A stretch of 64,000 nucleotides of DNA, taken from positions 434,001-498,000 of the forward strand of contig CAVQDH010000013.1 of assembly GCA_963711215.1 (NCBI GenBank), read 5' to 3'. Each line of letters starts with the position of its first letter. Position 1 is the stretch's first letter. The stretch comes from WHUA01 sp963711215. Lineage in GTDB: Bacteria; Pseudomonadota; Alphaproteobacteria; UBA8366. Below are positions 1 through 7,844 of the stretch, one piece after another. The notes beneath the pieces were generated by a model that saw nothing but the letters and a program-made list of their open reading frames with translations, made no database searches and had not been told where the DNA came from. The position numbers and the translations under genes are program-made.

Positions 1-543
1 TCGGCGAGGTCCTGGCCCTGGCGCTGGTAGGGCACGATCCAGGGATAGCTCGCCATGTCGGCGATGGAATAGTCGCCGGCGATGAAGTCCCGGTCCGCGA
101 GCCGCGTGTCGAGCACGCGGTAGAGCCGCGCCGTCTCCTTCACGTAGCGGTCGATCGCGTAGGGGATCTTCTCCGGTGCGTAGTTGGCGAAATGGTGGTT
201 CTGCCCGGCCATCGGCCCGAGCCCGCCCATCTGCCAGAACAGCCATTGCATCACCTCGGCGCGGGCGGCCGGCTCGGTCGGCAGGAAGCGGCCGGTCTTC
301 TCGGCGAGATACTGCAGGATGGCGCCGGACTCGAACACCGAGATCGGCTTGCCGCCGCCCGCGGGCGCGGTGTCGACGATGGCCGGCATGCGGTTGTTCG
401 GCGAGATCTTCAGGAAATCCGGCTCGAACTGCGCGCCGGCGCCGATGTTGACCGGCTTGAGTGACGTAGTCGAGGCCGGTCTCCTCGAGAAAGATCAGCG
501 GCTTGTAGCCGTTCGGCGTGGTCCAGAAATAAAGCTCGATCAT
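1..543 (-). CDS. Glutathione S-transferase (3' end outside window; one frame break)
   Basis: Cytosolic glutathione S-transferase that would conjugate glutathione to electrophiles. About 180 residues are visible; the C-terminal helical domain runs off the window. The thioredoxin-like half shows ISPNNRMPAI (cis-proline loop) and then ESGAIL, the usual glutathione-contacting Glu-Ser. The frame breaks near 457-470. Removing one base of the TT pair there (AA on the coding strand) restores YVTQPVNIG, the strand expected before the active-site loop. The ATG at 541-543 has GGAGG seven bases upstream. It is the last gene of the repressor/small ORF/Old Yellow Enzyme/GST group, which fits detoxification of reactive carbonyls or quinones. 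A YghU/YfcG-type member is possible; the exact class is not resolved. Confidence 0.85.
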   Translation of the reverse strand, partial: MIELYFWTTPNGYKPLIFLEETGLDYVTQAGQHRRRRAVRAGFPEDLAEQPHAGHRRHRARGRRQADLGVRVRRHPAVSRREDRPLPADRAGRPRRGDAMAVLADGRARADGRAEPPFRQLRTGEDPLRDRPLREGDGAALPRARHAARGPGLHRRRLFHRRHGELSLDRALPAPGPGPRR

Positions 544-572
544 GGCGTGCCTCCGGGAGGGTGAGGGGGAGC

Positions 573-604
573 GGGCCGCCCCGCAGGGGGATACGGGGCG
601 GCCC
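573..604 (-). terminator. Strong hairpin between Old Yellow Enzyme and GST genes
   Basis: An 11-bp perfect G+C stem (573-583 with 594-604) closes a 10-base loop in the 81-base gap between the two genes. No T-run follows on the minus strand, so it is more likely a partial attenuator or mRNA-stability hairpin than a full Rho-independent terminator. Confidence 0.45.
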
Positions 605-624
605 GGGAGACGACGAAGCGGCGG

Positions 625-1763
625 TTACGCGGGGACGGAGGGTGCCGCTTCGTCGAGGAACGGGTAGTCGATGTAGCCGCGCTCGTCGCCGCCGTAGAAG
701 GTCGCGGGATCGGGCCTGGTTCAGCGGCGCCTCGAGCGGCGAAGCGCTCGACCAGGTCCGGGTTGGCGATGAAGGGCGCGCCGAAGGCGACGAGGTCGGC
801 CGCGCCCGACGCGATCGCCCGCTCGGCGCGCGGCCGGTCGTAGCCGCCGTTGGCAATGTAGACGCCGCGGTAGGCGGCGCGCAGCGCGGCGCGGTCGTAG
901 GTCTGCTTCTCCGCCGCGCCGGCGAAGTCGCTTTCGACCACGTGCAGGTAGGCGAGGCCGTAGCCGGAGAGCCGCCGGGCGACGTAGCCGAAGGTCGCAT
1001 CGGGATCGGAATCCCGCATGCTGTTGAAGCTGTTGACCGGCGACAGGCGGACGCCGACCCGGTCGGCGCCCCAGACCCCGACCACGGCGTCGAGCACTTC
1101 GAACAGCAGCCGCGCGCGGTTCTCCACCGGGCCGCCATAGTCGTCGGTGCGGCGGTTGCTGCCGTCGCGCAGGAACTGGTCGAGCAGGTAGCCGTTGGCG
1201 GCGTGGACCTCGACCCCGTCGAAGCCGGCGGCCTTGGCGTTGGCGGCCGCGACGCGGTAGCTCTCGACGATGCCGGGCAGCTCGTCCGTCGCCAGCGCGC
1301 GGGGCGTGACGAAAGGCTGCGGGCCGGACGCGGTGAAGGCATTGCCGGCCGGGCGGATCGCGGACGGGGCAACCGGTAGCGCGCCCTCGGGCTGTAGCGA
1401 CGGATGCGAGATCCGGCCGACATGCCAGAGCTGCAGGAAGATCCGCCCGCCTTCGGCGTGAATGGCGTCGGTGATGCGCTGCCAGCCGGCGACCTGCGCC
1501 GCCGTGTGGATGCCGGGGGTGCCGGGATAGCCGACGCCCTGGGGCGAGACCTGGGTCGCCTCGGTGACGATCAGGCCGGCCGAGGCGCGCTGCACGTAAT
1601 ATTCGACGTTCATGGCCCGCGGCACGTTGCCGGCGCCGGCGCGGTTGCGGGTCAGCGGCGCCATCACGACGCGGTTCTCGATCTGGTAGGGGCCGACGCG
1701 GACGGGGGTGAAGAGGTCGCGCGTGACGTTAGCGGCGCCGGGCGCCATGGGTGAGTCGTACAT
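625..1763 (-). CDS. Old Yellow Enzyme family NADH:flavin oxidoreductase (NemA-like; two frame breaks)
   Basis: FMN-dependent alkene reductase that would reduce activated C=C bonds of electrophiles such as N-ethylmaleimide and quinones with NAD(P)H. The barrel starts with FTPVRVGPYQIENRVVMAPL. The substrate-anion pair is HAANGYL, and GGPVENRARLLFE follows. The C-terminal FMN/barrel signature FYGGDERGYIDYPFL is reached only after two breaks, near 730 and near 712. Dropping one G of a GG pair and one C of a CCC run (coding strand) gives APLNQADPATFYGG, the normal family spacing. The ATG at 1761-1763 has AGGAG nine bases upstream. A palindrome matching the one before the TetR gene lies at 1790-1807, so repression by that regulator is likely. 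Confidence 0.9.
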
Positions 1764-1789
1764 CGTTCTAACTCCTGTTTCTGGCCCGT

Positions 1790-1807
1790 TACGGACTGTC
1801 CGGTCCA
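1790..1807. promoter_or_regulatory. Predicted TetR operator (copy 1) before the Old Yellow Enzyme gene
   Basis: An 18-bp imperfect palindrome, TACGGACTGTCCGGTCCA, lies 26 bases upstream of the Old Yellow Enzyme start. It shares its GGAC...GGTCCA frame with two further copies at 2051-2068 and 2724-2741, all within the control region of this one locus. Confidence 0.7.
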
Positions 1808-1836
1808 TAAAGGGTAAAAATTCAATCGGTTGGGGG

Positions 1837-2004
1837 TTATGGCTGAGCGGGGATGGGGGCGACGTCGCCGCAGGCGCAGCCGCGCGGCGGCGTGGCGCTC
1901 CACACGTCGTAACACGTCAGCAGAAACAGCGTTTCCGAGTGCTGCCATGCATCCGGCCGGCGTTGCCGCGCGCTATGGGGCGTCTCGATCAGGCTCGCTT
2001 GCAT
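1837..2004 (-). CDS. Small 55-aa cysteine-containing ORF between two operators
   Basis: Not recognised. It encodes 55 residues with three cysteines in the second half (one in LTCYDVW, then a CAC cluster) and a Pro/Ala-rich tail. I see no signal peptide or membrane helix. Support for translation is an AGGAGA element seven bases before the ATG at 2002-2004, and a position between the TetR stop and the Old Yellow Enzyme promoter with its own predicted operator 47 bases upstream. It could be a real micro-protein of the electrophile response, a translated leader, or the start of a longer gene broken by one of the single-base insertions common here. Function unknown. Confidence 0.5.
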   Translation of the reverse strand: MQASLIETPHSARQRRPDAWQHSETLFLLTCYDVWSATPPRGCACGDVAPIPAQP

Positions 2005-2050
2005 CGTCTTCTCTCCTGTCTCGAGCGTCTGATCCGCTCGCTTGTTTTTG

Positions 2051-2068
2051 TCCGGACCAATTGGTCCA
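2051..2068. promoter_or_regulatory. Predicted TetR operator (copy 2) before the small ORF
   Basis: TCCGGACCAATTGGTCCA contains the perfect 14-bp palindrome GGACCAATTGGTCC. It sits just downstream of the tetR stop and 47 bases before the small ORF, and matches copies 1 and 3. Confidence 0.75.
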
Positions 2069-2083
2069 AAACTATCAAAAAAA

Positions 2084-2668
2084 TCAGTCCAGTGCCGCCA
2101 GCGCGACGCGGACGACGTCCTGCAGCGTGCGGCGGTCGGGCTTGGCCTTGCCCATGACCAGAAGGCCGTTGAGCGTGCCGGTGAGGTAACGCGCCAGCGC
2201 CCGCGGCTCCTTGTCGGCGCCGATCTCGCCCAGCTTCTGGCCGCGCCGGAGCGCGCAGTAGAAGGCCTCCTCGGTCTTGGCGATGCCGCTCGCGATGCGC
2301 CCCGCCGCCATGTCGTCATGGCAGGCGACCTCGACCGCGCAGTTGTTGAGAAAACAGCCGCGTTTCTCGCCGCCTTCCACCATCGTCTCGATGATGCCCT
2401 GGAACAGGTTGTGAATCCCGGCTTTCGGCGAGGGCGCCGCGTGGATCATGGCCTCCATGCCGCAGGACGCCACGGTGCTGTTGTAGCGGTCGATGACCTT
2501 GAGGAAGAGCTCGTGCTTGCTGCCGAAGGTGTCGTAGAAGCTGCTGCGGCTGATCCCCATGGCGCCCAGCAGGTCGCGCAGCGACGCCGTCTCGTACCCC
2601 TTGCTCCAGAACACCTGGAGCGCCTGGTCGAGCGCGTGGTCGACGTTGAATTCGCGGGGCCGTGCCAT
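2084..2668 (-). CDS. TetR family repressor, NemR-like (candidate electrophile sensor)
   Basis: A 194-residue one-component repressor. The N-terminal helix-turn-helix covers about residues 8-55, with SRSSFYDTFGSKHELF as the recognition-helix and tetR signature. The ligand domain carries Cys105 in RGCFLNNC, followed by Cys110 and Cys116. In E. coli NemR a cysteine in the same region is the reactive-electrophile sensor, so thiol sensing is a reasonable inference here. The ATG at 2666-2668 is clear. An operator copy at 2724-2741 implies autoregulation, and the enzymes downstream (Old Yellow Enzyme, GST) are the classic NemR-type targets. Assignment to TetR is firm; the exact ligand is inferred. 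Confidence 0.92.
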   Translation of the reverse strand: MARPREFNVDHALDQALQVFWSKGYETASLRDLLGAMGISRSSFYDTFGSKHELFLKVIDRYNSTVASCGMEAMIHAAPSPKAGIHNLFQGIIETMVEGGEKRGCFLNNCAVEVACHDDMAAGRIASGIAKTEEAFYCALRRGQKLGEIGADKEPRALARYLTGTLNGLLVMGKAKPDRRTLQDVVRVALAALD

Positions 2669-2723
2669 GGTCCTGTGTATCCGTGACGGTCGTGTCTGAC
2701 AATCGAGGCGGCTGTATAAACAT

Positions 2724-2741
2724 TACGGACCGTATGGTCCA
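2724..2741. promoter_or_regulatory. Predicted TetR operator (copy 3) before the tetR gene
   Basis: TACGGACCGTATGGTCCA lies 55 bases upstream of the repressor start. Aligned with the copies at 1790 and 2051 the shared pattern is T-N-CGGAC-N5-GGTCCA. Confidence 0.75.
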
Positions 2742-2828
2742 GTAACAAATTTGTGTGAGGGGCGATGTCGGCCGGAGGGGCCGTTAGCCTCGGATCACGA
2801 CAATTTCTTGGAGTGAGCGTTGCGCATG

Positions 2829-2901
2829 CTTCGACAAGCTCAGCATGAGGGAATGATGGTTATGGTTCAATACAGTAGACCTCATCCTGAGCCTGTCGAA
2901 G
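2829..2901. repeat. Dispersed inverted repeat (TTCGACA..GCTCAG type)
   Basis: Two arms, 2829-2851 and 2880-2901, form an imperfect inverted pair around the core CTTCGACAAGCTCAG / CTGAGCCTGTCGAAG. A second copy with the arms in the opposite order is at 60508-60586. This is a common intergenic repeat type in alphaproteobacteria and does not appear to encode protein. The rest of 2742-2923 shows no gene. Confidence 0.75.
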
Positions 2902-2923
2902 GATGAGTGGCTCCGTCCTTCTT

Positions 2924-3112
2924 TCACGCACCGGAAGGGGATTCGGCCATAAATTCCGCAACGTCTGCTGCAATTTCCTCAATTGTGCGGTTTGAGAGTC
3001 GGCCGTTAGCGACGTCTGCGACACCGATCATGATTTCACGCCGGAGGATTTCCAGTCGCTTCTGTTCGAGCGCACTCGCTTGTTCCGTCGGCTCGGATGC
3101 GCATTTATCCAT
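2924..3112 (-). CDS. Small 62-aa ParD-antitoxin-like protein downstream of phaC
   Basis: A short charged protein whose middle, KRLEILRREIMIGVADVANG, resembles the C-terminal toxin-binding helices of ParD-type antitoxins. The ribbon-helix-helix part is absent and no ParE/RelE-like toxin gene follows. The ATG at 3110-3112 has AAGGGTGGG upstream and starts nine bases after the phaC stop on the same strand, so the two are probably co-transcribed. It may be an orphan antitoxin, or a small accessory protein that only looks like one. Confidence 0.5.
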   Translation of the reverse strand: MDKCASEPTEQASALEQKRLEILRREIMIGVADVANGRLSNRTIEEIAADVAEFMAESPSGA

Positions 3113-3121
3113 TGCCCACCC

Positions 3122-4933
3122 TTACGCTATCCGCGCCTTCACGTAGCTCCCCGGCGCGTCCTCGATGACCTTGAGCTTGCCGCTGCCGGGCTTGCGGGCC
3201 GGGACCTTGCCGCCGCCGTACTGGCTGAGCCATTCGGACCAGGCCGGCCACCAGGAGCCCGGATGCTCGGTCGCGCCGGCGAGCCAGTCGCACGGGTCCT
3301 CCGGCAGCTCCGGATTGGTCCAGAAGCCGTATTTGTTGCTGGCCGGCGGGTTGACGACGCCGGCGATGTGGCCGGAGGCGGCCAGGCAGAAAGTGATGGG
3401 GCCCTGGTAGAGCTGCGTCGCCGCGTAGGTCGACTTCCACGGCGCGATGTGGTCCTCGCGGGTCGACAGGATGAAGGTCGGCGTCTTGATCTTGCGGAGG
3501 TCGATCTTGGTGCCGCCGAGGGTCAGGCCGCCCGGCTCGACCAGCTTGTTCTCGTGATACATCTTGCGCAGGTAGAAGCTGTGCATCGCCGCCGGCATGC
3601 GCGTCGAGTTCGAGTTCCAGTACAACAGGTCGAAGGGGAAGGGGTCCTTGCCCTTCAGGTAGTTGTTGATCACGAAGGACCAGATCAGGTCGTTCGCGCG
3701 CAGCATGTTGAAGGTCGTCGCCATCTCGCTGCCCTCGAGATAGCCGCGCCGGCTCATGCGCTCCTCGAGCAGGGCGAGCTGCTCCTCGTCGATGAAGACG
3801 GAAAGCTCGCCCGCCTCGGTGAAGTCGACCATGCTGGCGAAGAAGGTCGCCGACTTGACCTTCTGCGGGTTCTTCTTGCGCGCGGCCATATGGGCCAGCG
3901 TGGAGGCGAGCAGCGTGCCGCCCAGGCAATAGCCGATGACGTTGATCTCGAACTCGCCGGTCGCCTTGTGGATGGCGGCCAGCGCGGCGAGCGGCCCCTC
4001 GTTCATGTAGTCCTCGAAGGTCTTGCCCGCGAGCTTGCCGTCGGGGTTGACCCAGGAGACGCAGAACACCGTGATGCCCTCGCTGACCGCCCATTTGATG
4101 AAGGAGTTCCGCTCGCGCAGGTCGAGGATGTAGTACTTGTTGATCCAGGGCGGGATGATCAGCAGCGGCGTCTTGTAGACCTGCTTGGTGGTCGGCGCGA
4201 ACTGCAGGAGCTGCAGCAGGTCGTTCTGGTAGACCACCTTGCCCGGCGTGATGGCGATGTTCTTGCCGATCTCGAAGGCGTCCGAGTCGACCATCTTGAT
4301 CTTCAGCTTGCCTTCGCCCGCCTCCAGGTCGCCCAGCAGGTTCTTCAGGCCCTTGAGCAGGTTCTCGCCCTGGGACTCGACCGTCTCGCGCAGCACCTCG
4401 GGGTTGGTCATGACGAAGTTGGTGGGCGCCAGCGCGTCGACGAACTGGCGGGTATAGAAATCGACCTTCTTCGCGGTCTTGTCGTCCAGTCCCTCGACGT
4501 CGCGCACCGTGTTCTGAATCCAGCGCGCGCTCAGCAGATAGGACTGCTTGATGAAATCGAACAGGCTGTTTTCCGTCCAGGCGGAGTCGCGGAAACGCCA
4601 ATCGTCCTTTTTCGGCTCGATCATCGGCGCCTGCGGCACGCCCAGGAACTGCTGCGTGGCATGCTGCCAGAGCGTCATGTAGTCCTGCCAGAGCGCGAGC
4701 TGCGCCTGGACCAGCTTGGTCGGGTCCTCCATCATCCGGCGCGTCATCTCGAAGAACGCGGCGCCGACGTTCAATGGGTCGACCGGGCCGTCATTCTCCG
4801 GCAGCGCGGTGACCGGGTGACGCGACAGAAAGTCGCTCACCAGTTGACGGCTCTGCTCGGCAATTCGCACCATGTTGCGCGAATACTCGATCGGATCGGG
4901 GATCTTGGGCTCGATATCCGATTGATCGGACAT
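3122..4933 (-). CDS. phaC: Class I poly(3-hydroxyalkanoate) synthase PhaC
   Basis: Polymerises (R)-3-hydroxyacyl-CoA into polyhydroxyalkanoate on storage granules. The 603-residue length fits class I. The lipase-like box GYCLGG places the catalytic Cys at residue 336; the other triad members are Asp494 (STREDHIAPW) and His522 (SGHIAG). The N-terminal 200 residues are the usual variable region. I chose the ATG at 4931-4933 over an upstream GTG because AAGGA lies at the right distance. The gene faces the OmpA-like lipoprotein gene across a region holding a perfect CTGC-N3-GCAG dyad, the type bound by PhaR repressors in other alphaproteobacteria. No phaR, phaA or phaB gene is in the window. Confidence 0.97.
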   Translation of the reverse strand: MSDQSDIEPKIPDPIEYSRNMVRIAEQSRQLVSDFLSRHPVTALPENDGPVDPLNVGAAFFEMTRRMMEDPTKLVQAQLALWQDYMTLWQHATQQFLGVPQAPMIEPKKDDWRFRDSAWTENSLFDFIKQSYLLSARWIQNTVRDVEGLDDKTAKKVDFYTRQFVDALAPTNFVMTNPEVLRETVESQGENLLKGLKNLLGDLEAGEGKLKIKMVDSDAFEIGKNIAITPGKVVYQNDLLQLLQFAPTTKQVYKTPLLIIPPWINKYYILDLRERNSFIKWAVSEGITVFCVSWVNPDGKLAGKTFEDYMNEGPLAALAAIHKATGEFEINVIGYCLGGTLLASTLAHMAARKKNPQKVKSATFFASMVDFTEAGELSVFIDEEQLALLEERMSRRGYLEGSEMATTFNMLRANDLIWSFVINNYLKGKDPFPFDLLYWNSNSTRMPAAMHSFYLRKMYHENKLVEPGGLTLGGTKIDLRKIKTPTFILSTREDHIAPWKSTYAATQLYQGPITFCLAASGHIAGVVNPPASNKYGFWTNPELPEDPCDWLAGATEHPGSWWPAWSEWLSQYGGGKVPARKPGSGKLKVIEDAPGSYVKARIA

Positions 4934-5000
4934 TTTACATTCCTTATACTTTTGCACCGCAAAACAAATACATGGCGGCCCAAGCTACTATCAGGATTTC

Positions 5001-5017
5001 GGTAACGATAGGTTACC
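5001..5017. promoter_or_regulatory. GGTAAC/GTTACC inverted repeat in the phaC divergent promoter
   Basis: Perfect 6-bp arms (GGTAAC and GTTACC) with a 5-base spacer, 68 bases upstream of phaC. Function unknown; a regulator site is possible. Confidence 0.35.
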
Positions 5018-5031
5018 AGCCGTTACGTCGC

Positions 5032-5050
5032 AATGCTGCGGTGCAGCATT
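5032..5050. promoter_or_regulatory. PhaR-like dyad in the phaC/OmpA-lipoprotein promoter
   Basis: AATGCTGCGGTGCAGCATT is a perfect 8-bp inverted repeat with a 3-base centre. CTGC-N3-GCAG is the published type of PhaR target in Rhodobacter and Paracoccus. A near match occurs at 27124-27138 before the efflux operon. Confidence 0.6.
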
Positions 5051-5147
5051 TTCCTGATCTCCTGGCGGTGCTGTGCGTCATGTCGAAAATAGTGGTCCGG
5101 AACGCACGGGGGCCTTAAACATGGGCCTAACAGCGGGAGGTATATCG

Positions 5148-6339
5148 GTGATCGACAGCGGCAAGTCCAATGGAATCCGCCGAAGCGCGGGCTTGGCCCT
5201 GATGCTCGGAGCCGGGTTAGCGCTGGGCGCCTGCAGCACCATGTCCGACATGGGCGAGGCGACCTCCGAGGGCGTCAGCAAGGTCGCCGACGCGGTCAAC
5301 CCCTTCAACTGGTTCGGCAGCAAGGACGGCGACAAGGACGCGAGCGGGGCCCAGCAGGACAGCGATACGGCCCAGCACGCCAAGCAGGAGCGGGCCGTTG
5401 CGGCCACCGCGACGAAAACCGGCATGAAATCGGCGCCGCACGACGCCCTGACCGAGCAAATGGCGACGGCGTCCGACGAAGACCATTATCCCAAGCTTTC
5501 CACCGTGCCGGACCGCCCGAAAGCGGCGATGACGAAAAAGGCGGAGAAGGAGCGCCAGGAGCTGCGTGACGGGCTCGTGGCCGATACCGCGAATGCCCGC
5601 TATACCGACAAGGAGCTGCGGGCCCAGACCACCCCGGCCGCGGCGCCGCAGGCGTCCGACCTTTCCCGATCCAATGAGCGGATCGCCGGCGAGACGCCGG
5701 CCACGCCGGCGCCGACCATGCCGGTGAGCGCCACGCCCGCGGCGGCGCTGCCCGCTGCGCCCGCGCCGGTCCAGACCGCGGCGATAACGCCGCCGTCGGT
5801 GCCGCAGCGTCACCCCGCCGCCGGTTACCCGCGCGCGGGTGCCGCTGGCCGCCGCCTCGGCCGCGCCCGTAGCGCCGGTTGCCGCGCCGACGCGTTCCGT
5901 GCCGAGGGCGCGAATCGAGCAGCAGGCGTCGCTCGTCCAGCCGGCGCCCGAGCGTCCCCAGTCCGTGCTCAAGACGGTGCAGGTCGCGACGATCTATTTC
6001 CGGGACGGCTCCACGCGGCTCTCGGCGAACGACCGGCGCCTTGTCGACGAGGTCGCTGAAATCGTGCGGAAGTCCGGCGGCACGCTGCGCATCATCGGCC
6101 ACGCCAGCATGGGGGCGCAGAAGCGCGATCCCGACCGGGCGGACCTGGTCAACTACAAGGTATCGCTGGAGCGGGCCAATTCGGTCGCCACGGAGCTGGC
6201 CCGCAGCGGCGTGCCCGGCACCAAGATGCAGGTCATGGCGGAGGGCGCGCGCAACCCGATCTATGCCGAAACCAAGGCGACCGGCGCGGCCGGCAACCGG
6301 AGGACCGAGATCTTCCTGGATTTCTACGAGAAGCTGTAG
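5148..6339 (+). CDS. OmpA-family lipoprotein with long Ala/Pro-rich linker (one frame break)
   Basis: Outer-membrane lipoprotein that would anchor the envelope to peptidoglycan through its C-terminal OmpA domain. The signal peptide ends in the lipobox LGAC near residue 26. A long Ala/Pro/Thr-rich linker follows, then the OmpA domain from TIYFRDGSTRLS, with IIGHASMG and a terminal NRRTEIFLDF. The frame breaks at the GGG run 5837-5839, and removing one G joins YPRAVPLAAA. I chose GTG at 5148 because GGGAGG lies exactly seven bases upstream and it leaves a compact signal peptide; an upstream ATG at 5121 lacks this. It is divergent from phaC and shares its control region. A link to polyhydroxyalkanoate metabolism is unproven. 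Confidence 0.85.
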
Positions 6340-6608
6340 GGCGCCGGGCGCACCGGTCTCGCCGCGCGAGGCATGGCCCGGCCGGACCGGGTTCCGGTCT
6401 CTATCGACAGCGCGGCGCGGGACCGGTACATAAGCGCTGATTTTCGCCGCCGGTTAACCGGTCTTTGAGCGAGCGGCGCTATACCACTGAAGGGCATGAA
6501 TATCCCGAGGGGCGTTCGGCTGGTCCCCGTGTTGGTTAGGCCAGCGATGCTTAAGCCAGCGTTGGACGGGCCGCCGCCGGACGGGAAAGAGGGCATCAAG
6601 GTTGTGAC

Positions 6609-7844
6609 ATGAGCGAGACCTTTTACCGTATCAAGCGGCTGCCTCCTTACGTGTTCACCGAAGTCAACGCGATGAAGGCCGCCGCGCGCGCGGCCGGCAA
6701 GGACATCATCGATTTCGGCATGGGCAATCCCGACCTGCCGACGCCGCAGCACATCGTCGACAAGCTGGTCGAGTCGGTGCAGAACCCGCGCACTCACCGC
6801 TATTCCAACAGCCGCGGCATCCCGGGCCTGCGGCGCGCGCTCGCCGGCTATTACGAGCGCCGCTTCAACGTCACCCTCGACCCGGCGACCGAGGTCATCG
6901 CCACGCTGGGCTCGAAGGAAGGGCTCGCCAACCTGGCGCAGGCGATCACCAGCCCGGGCGATATCGTGCTCGCGCCCAACCCGAGCTATCCGATCCACGC
7001 CTTCGGCTTCATCATCGCCGGCGGCGCGGTCCGGCATCTGCCCGCCTATGCGGCGACGCCCGAGGCGCAGCGCGAGTTCATGCAGGCGCTCGACCGCGCG
7101 GTCATGCATTCGATTCCGAAGCCGCTCGCCGTCGTGCTGAACTATCCGTCCAATCCGACGGCCGAGACGGTCGGCCTGGACTTCTACGCCCAGGTCGTCG
7201 ATTTCTGCCGCCATCATGAGATCTGGATCCTGTCGGACCTGGCCTATGCCGAGATCTATTTCGACGGCGTGCCGCCGCCGTCGATCCTGCAGGTCCCGGG
7301 CGCCAAGGACATCGCCGTCGAGTTCACCTCGCTGAGCAAGACCTATTCCATGCCCGGCTGGCGCATCGGCTTCGCCGCCGGCAATGCGCGACTGATCGAG
7401 GCGCTGGCGCGGGTGAAGTCCTACCTCGACTACGGCGCGTTCACGCCGGTGCAGGTGGCCGCCACCGCCGCGCTCAACGGGCCGCAGGGCTGCGTCGATG
7501 AGATCCGCGCCATCTACAAGAACCGGCGCGACGTGCTGATCGACGGCCTGGCGGGCGCCGGCTGGGACGTGCCGAGCCCGGCCGCGACCATGTTCGCCTG
7601 GGCGCCGGTGCCGCCGGCCTTCGCCCATCTCGGCTCGCTCGGCTTCTCCAAGCTGCTGCTGGAGGAAGCGGAAGTCGCGGTCTCGCCCGGCATCGGCTTC
7701 GGCGAGCATGGCGACAGCCATTGCCGGCTGGCGCTGGTCGAGAACACCCAGCGCATCCGTCAGGCGGTGCGCAACATCAAGGCCTTCCTCGGCCGCACCG
7801 GCAATTACCATGGCGAAGCCGCACGCAAGGCCGTCGGTGAATGA
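6609..7844 (+). CDS. PLP-dependent class I/II aminotransferase of the AlaC / LL-diaminopimelate type
   Basis: Fold-type I aminotransferase, 411 residues. The Schiff-base lysine is Lys244 in SLSKTYSMPGWRIGF, NYPSNPT at 179-184 and DLAY at 210-213 hold the cofactor, and Arg252 binds the substrate carboxylate. It lies directly before hom with a 4-base ATGA overlap, the usual arrangement in alphaproteobacteria, where the enzyme is annotated as an alanine/aspartate or LL-diaminopimelate aminotransferase. Context therefore suggests aspartate-family amino-acid synthesis. The preceding 269-base gap (6340-6608) holds only a CCGGTTAACCGG palindrome at 6450-6461 and no clear promoter. Substrate cannot be fixed from sequence alone. 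Confidence 0.93.
   Translation: MSETFYRIKRLPPYVFTEVNAMKAAARAAGKDIIDFGMGNPDLPTPQHIVDKLVESVQNPRTHRYSNSRGIPGLRRALAGYYERRFNVTLDPATEVIATLGSKEGLANLAQAITSPGDIVLAPNPSYPIHAFGFIIAGGAVRHLPAYAATPEAQREFMQALDRAVMHSIPKPLAVVLNYPSNPTAETVGLDFYAQVVDFCRHHEIWILSDLAYAEIYFDGVPPPSILQVPGAKDIAVEFTSLSKTYSMPGWRIGFAAGNARLIEALARVKSYLDYGAFTPVQVAATAALNGPQGCVDEIRAIYKNRRDVLIDGLAGAGWDVPSPAATMFAWAPVPPAFAHLGSLGFSKLLLEEAEVAVSPGIGFGEHGDSHCRLALVENTQRIRQAVRNIKAFLGRTGNYHGEAARKAVGE

Noticed and set aside
2924..3112. Toxin-antitoxin operon after phaC
   Set aside because: No toxin ORF in any frame between 2742 and 2924; only an antitoxin-like protein can be supported.
3080..5005. Long plus-strand open frame opposite phaC
   Set aside because: It is the antisense shadow of phaC: high Arg/Gly/Asp/Leu composition, no domain, and phaC has all catalytic motifs on the other strand.
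5248..6102. Minus-strand frames opposite the OmpA-like lipoprotein
   Set aside because: Shadows of an Ala/Pro-rich G+C-rich gene with clear lipobox and OmpA domain on the plus strand.
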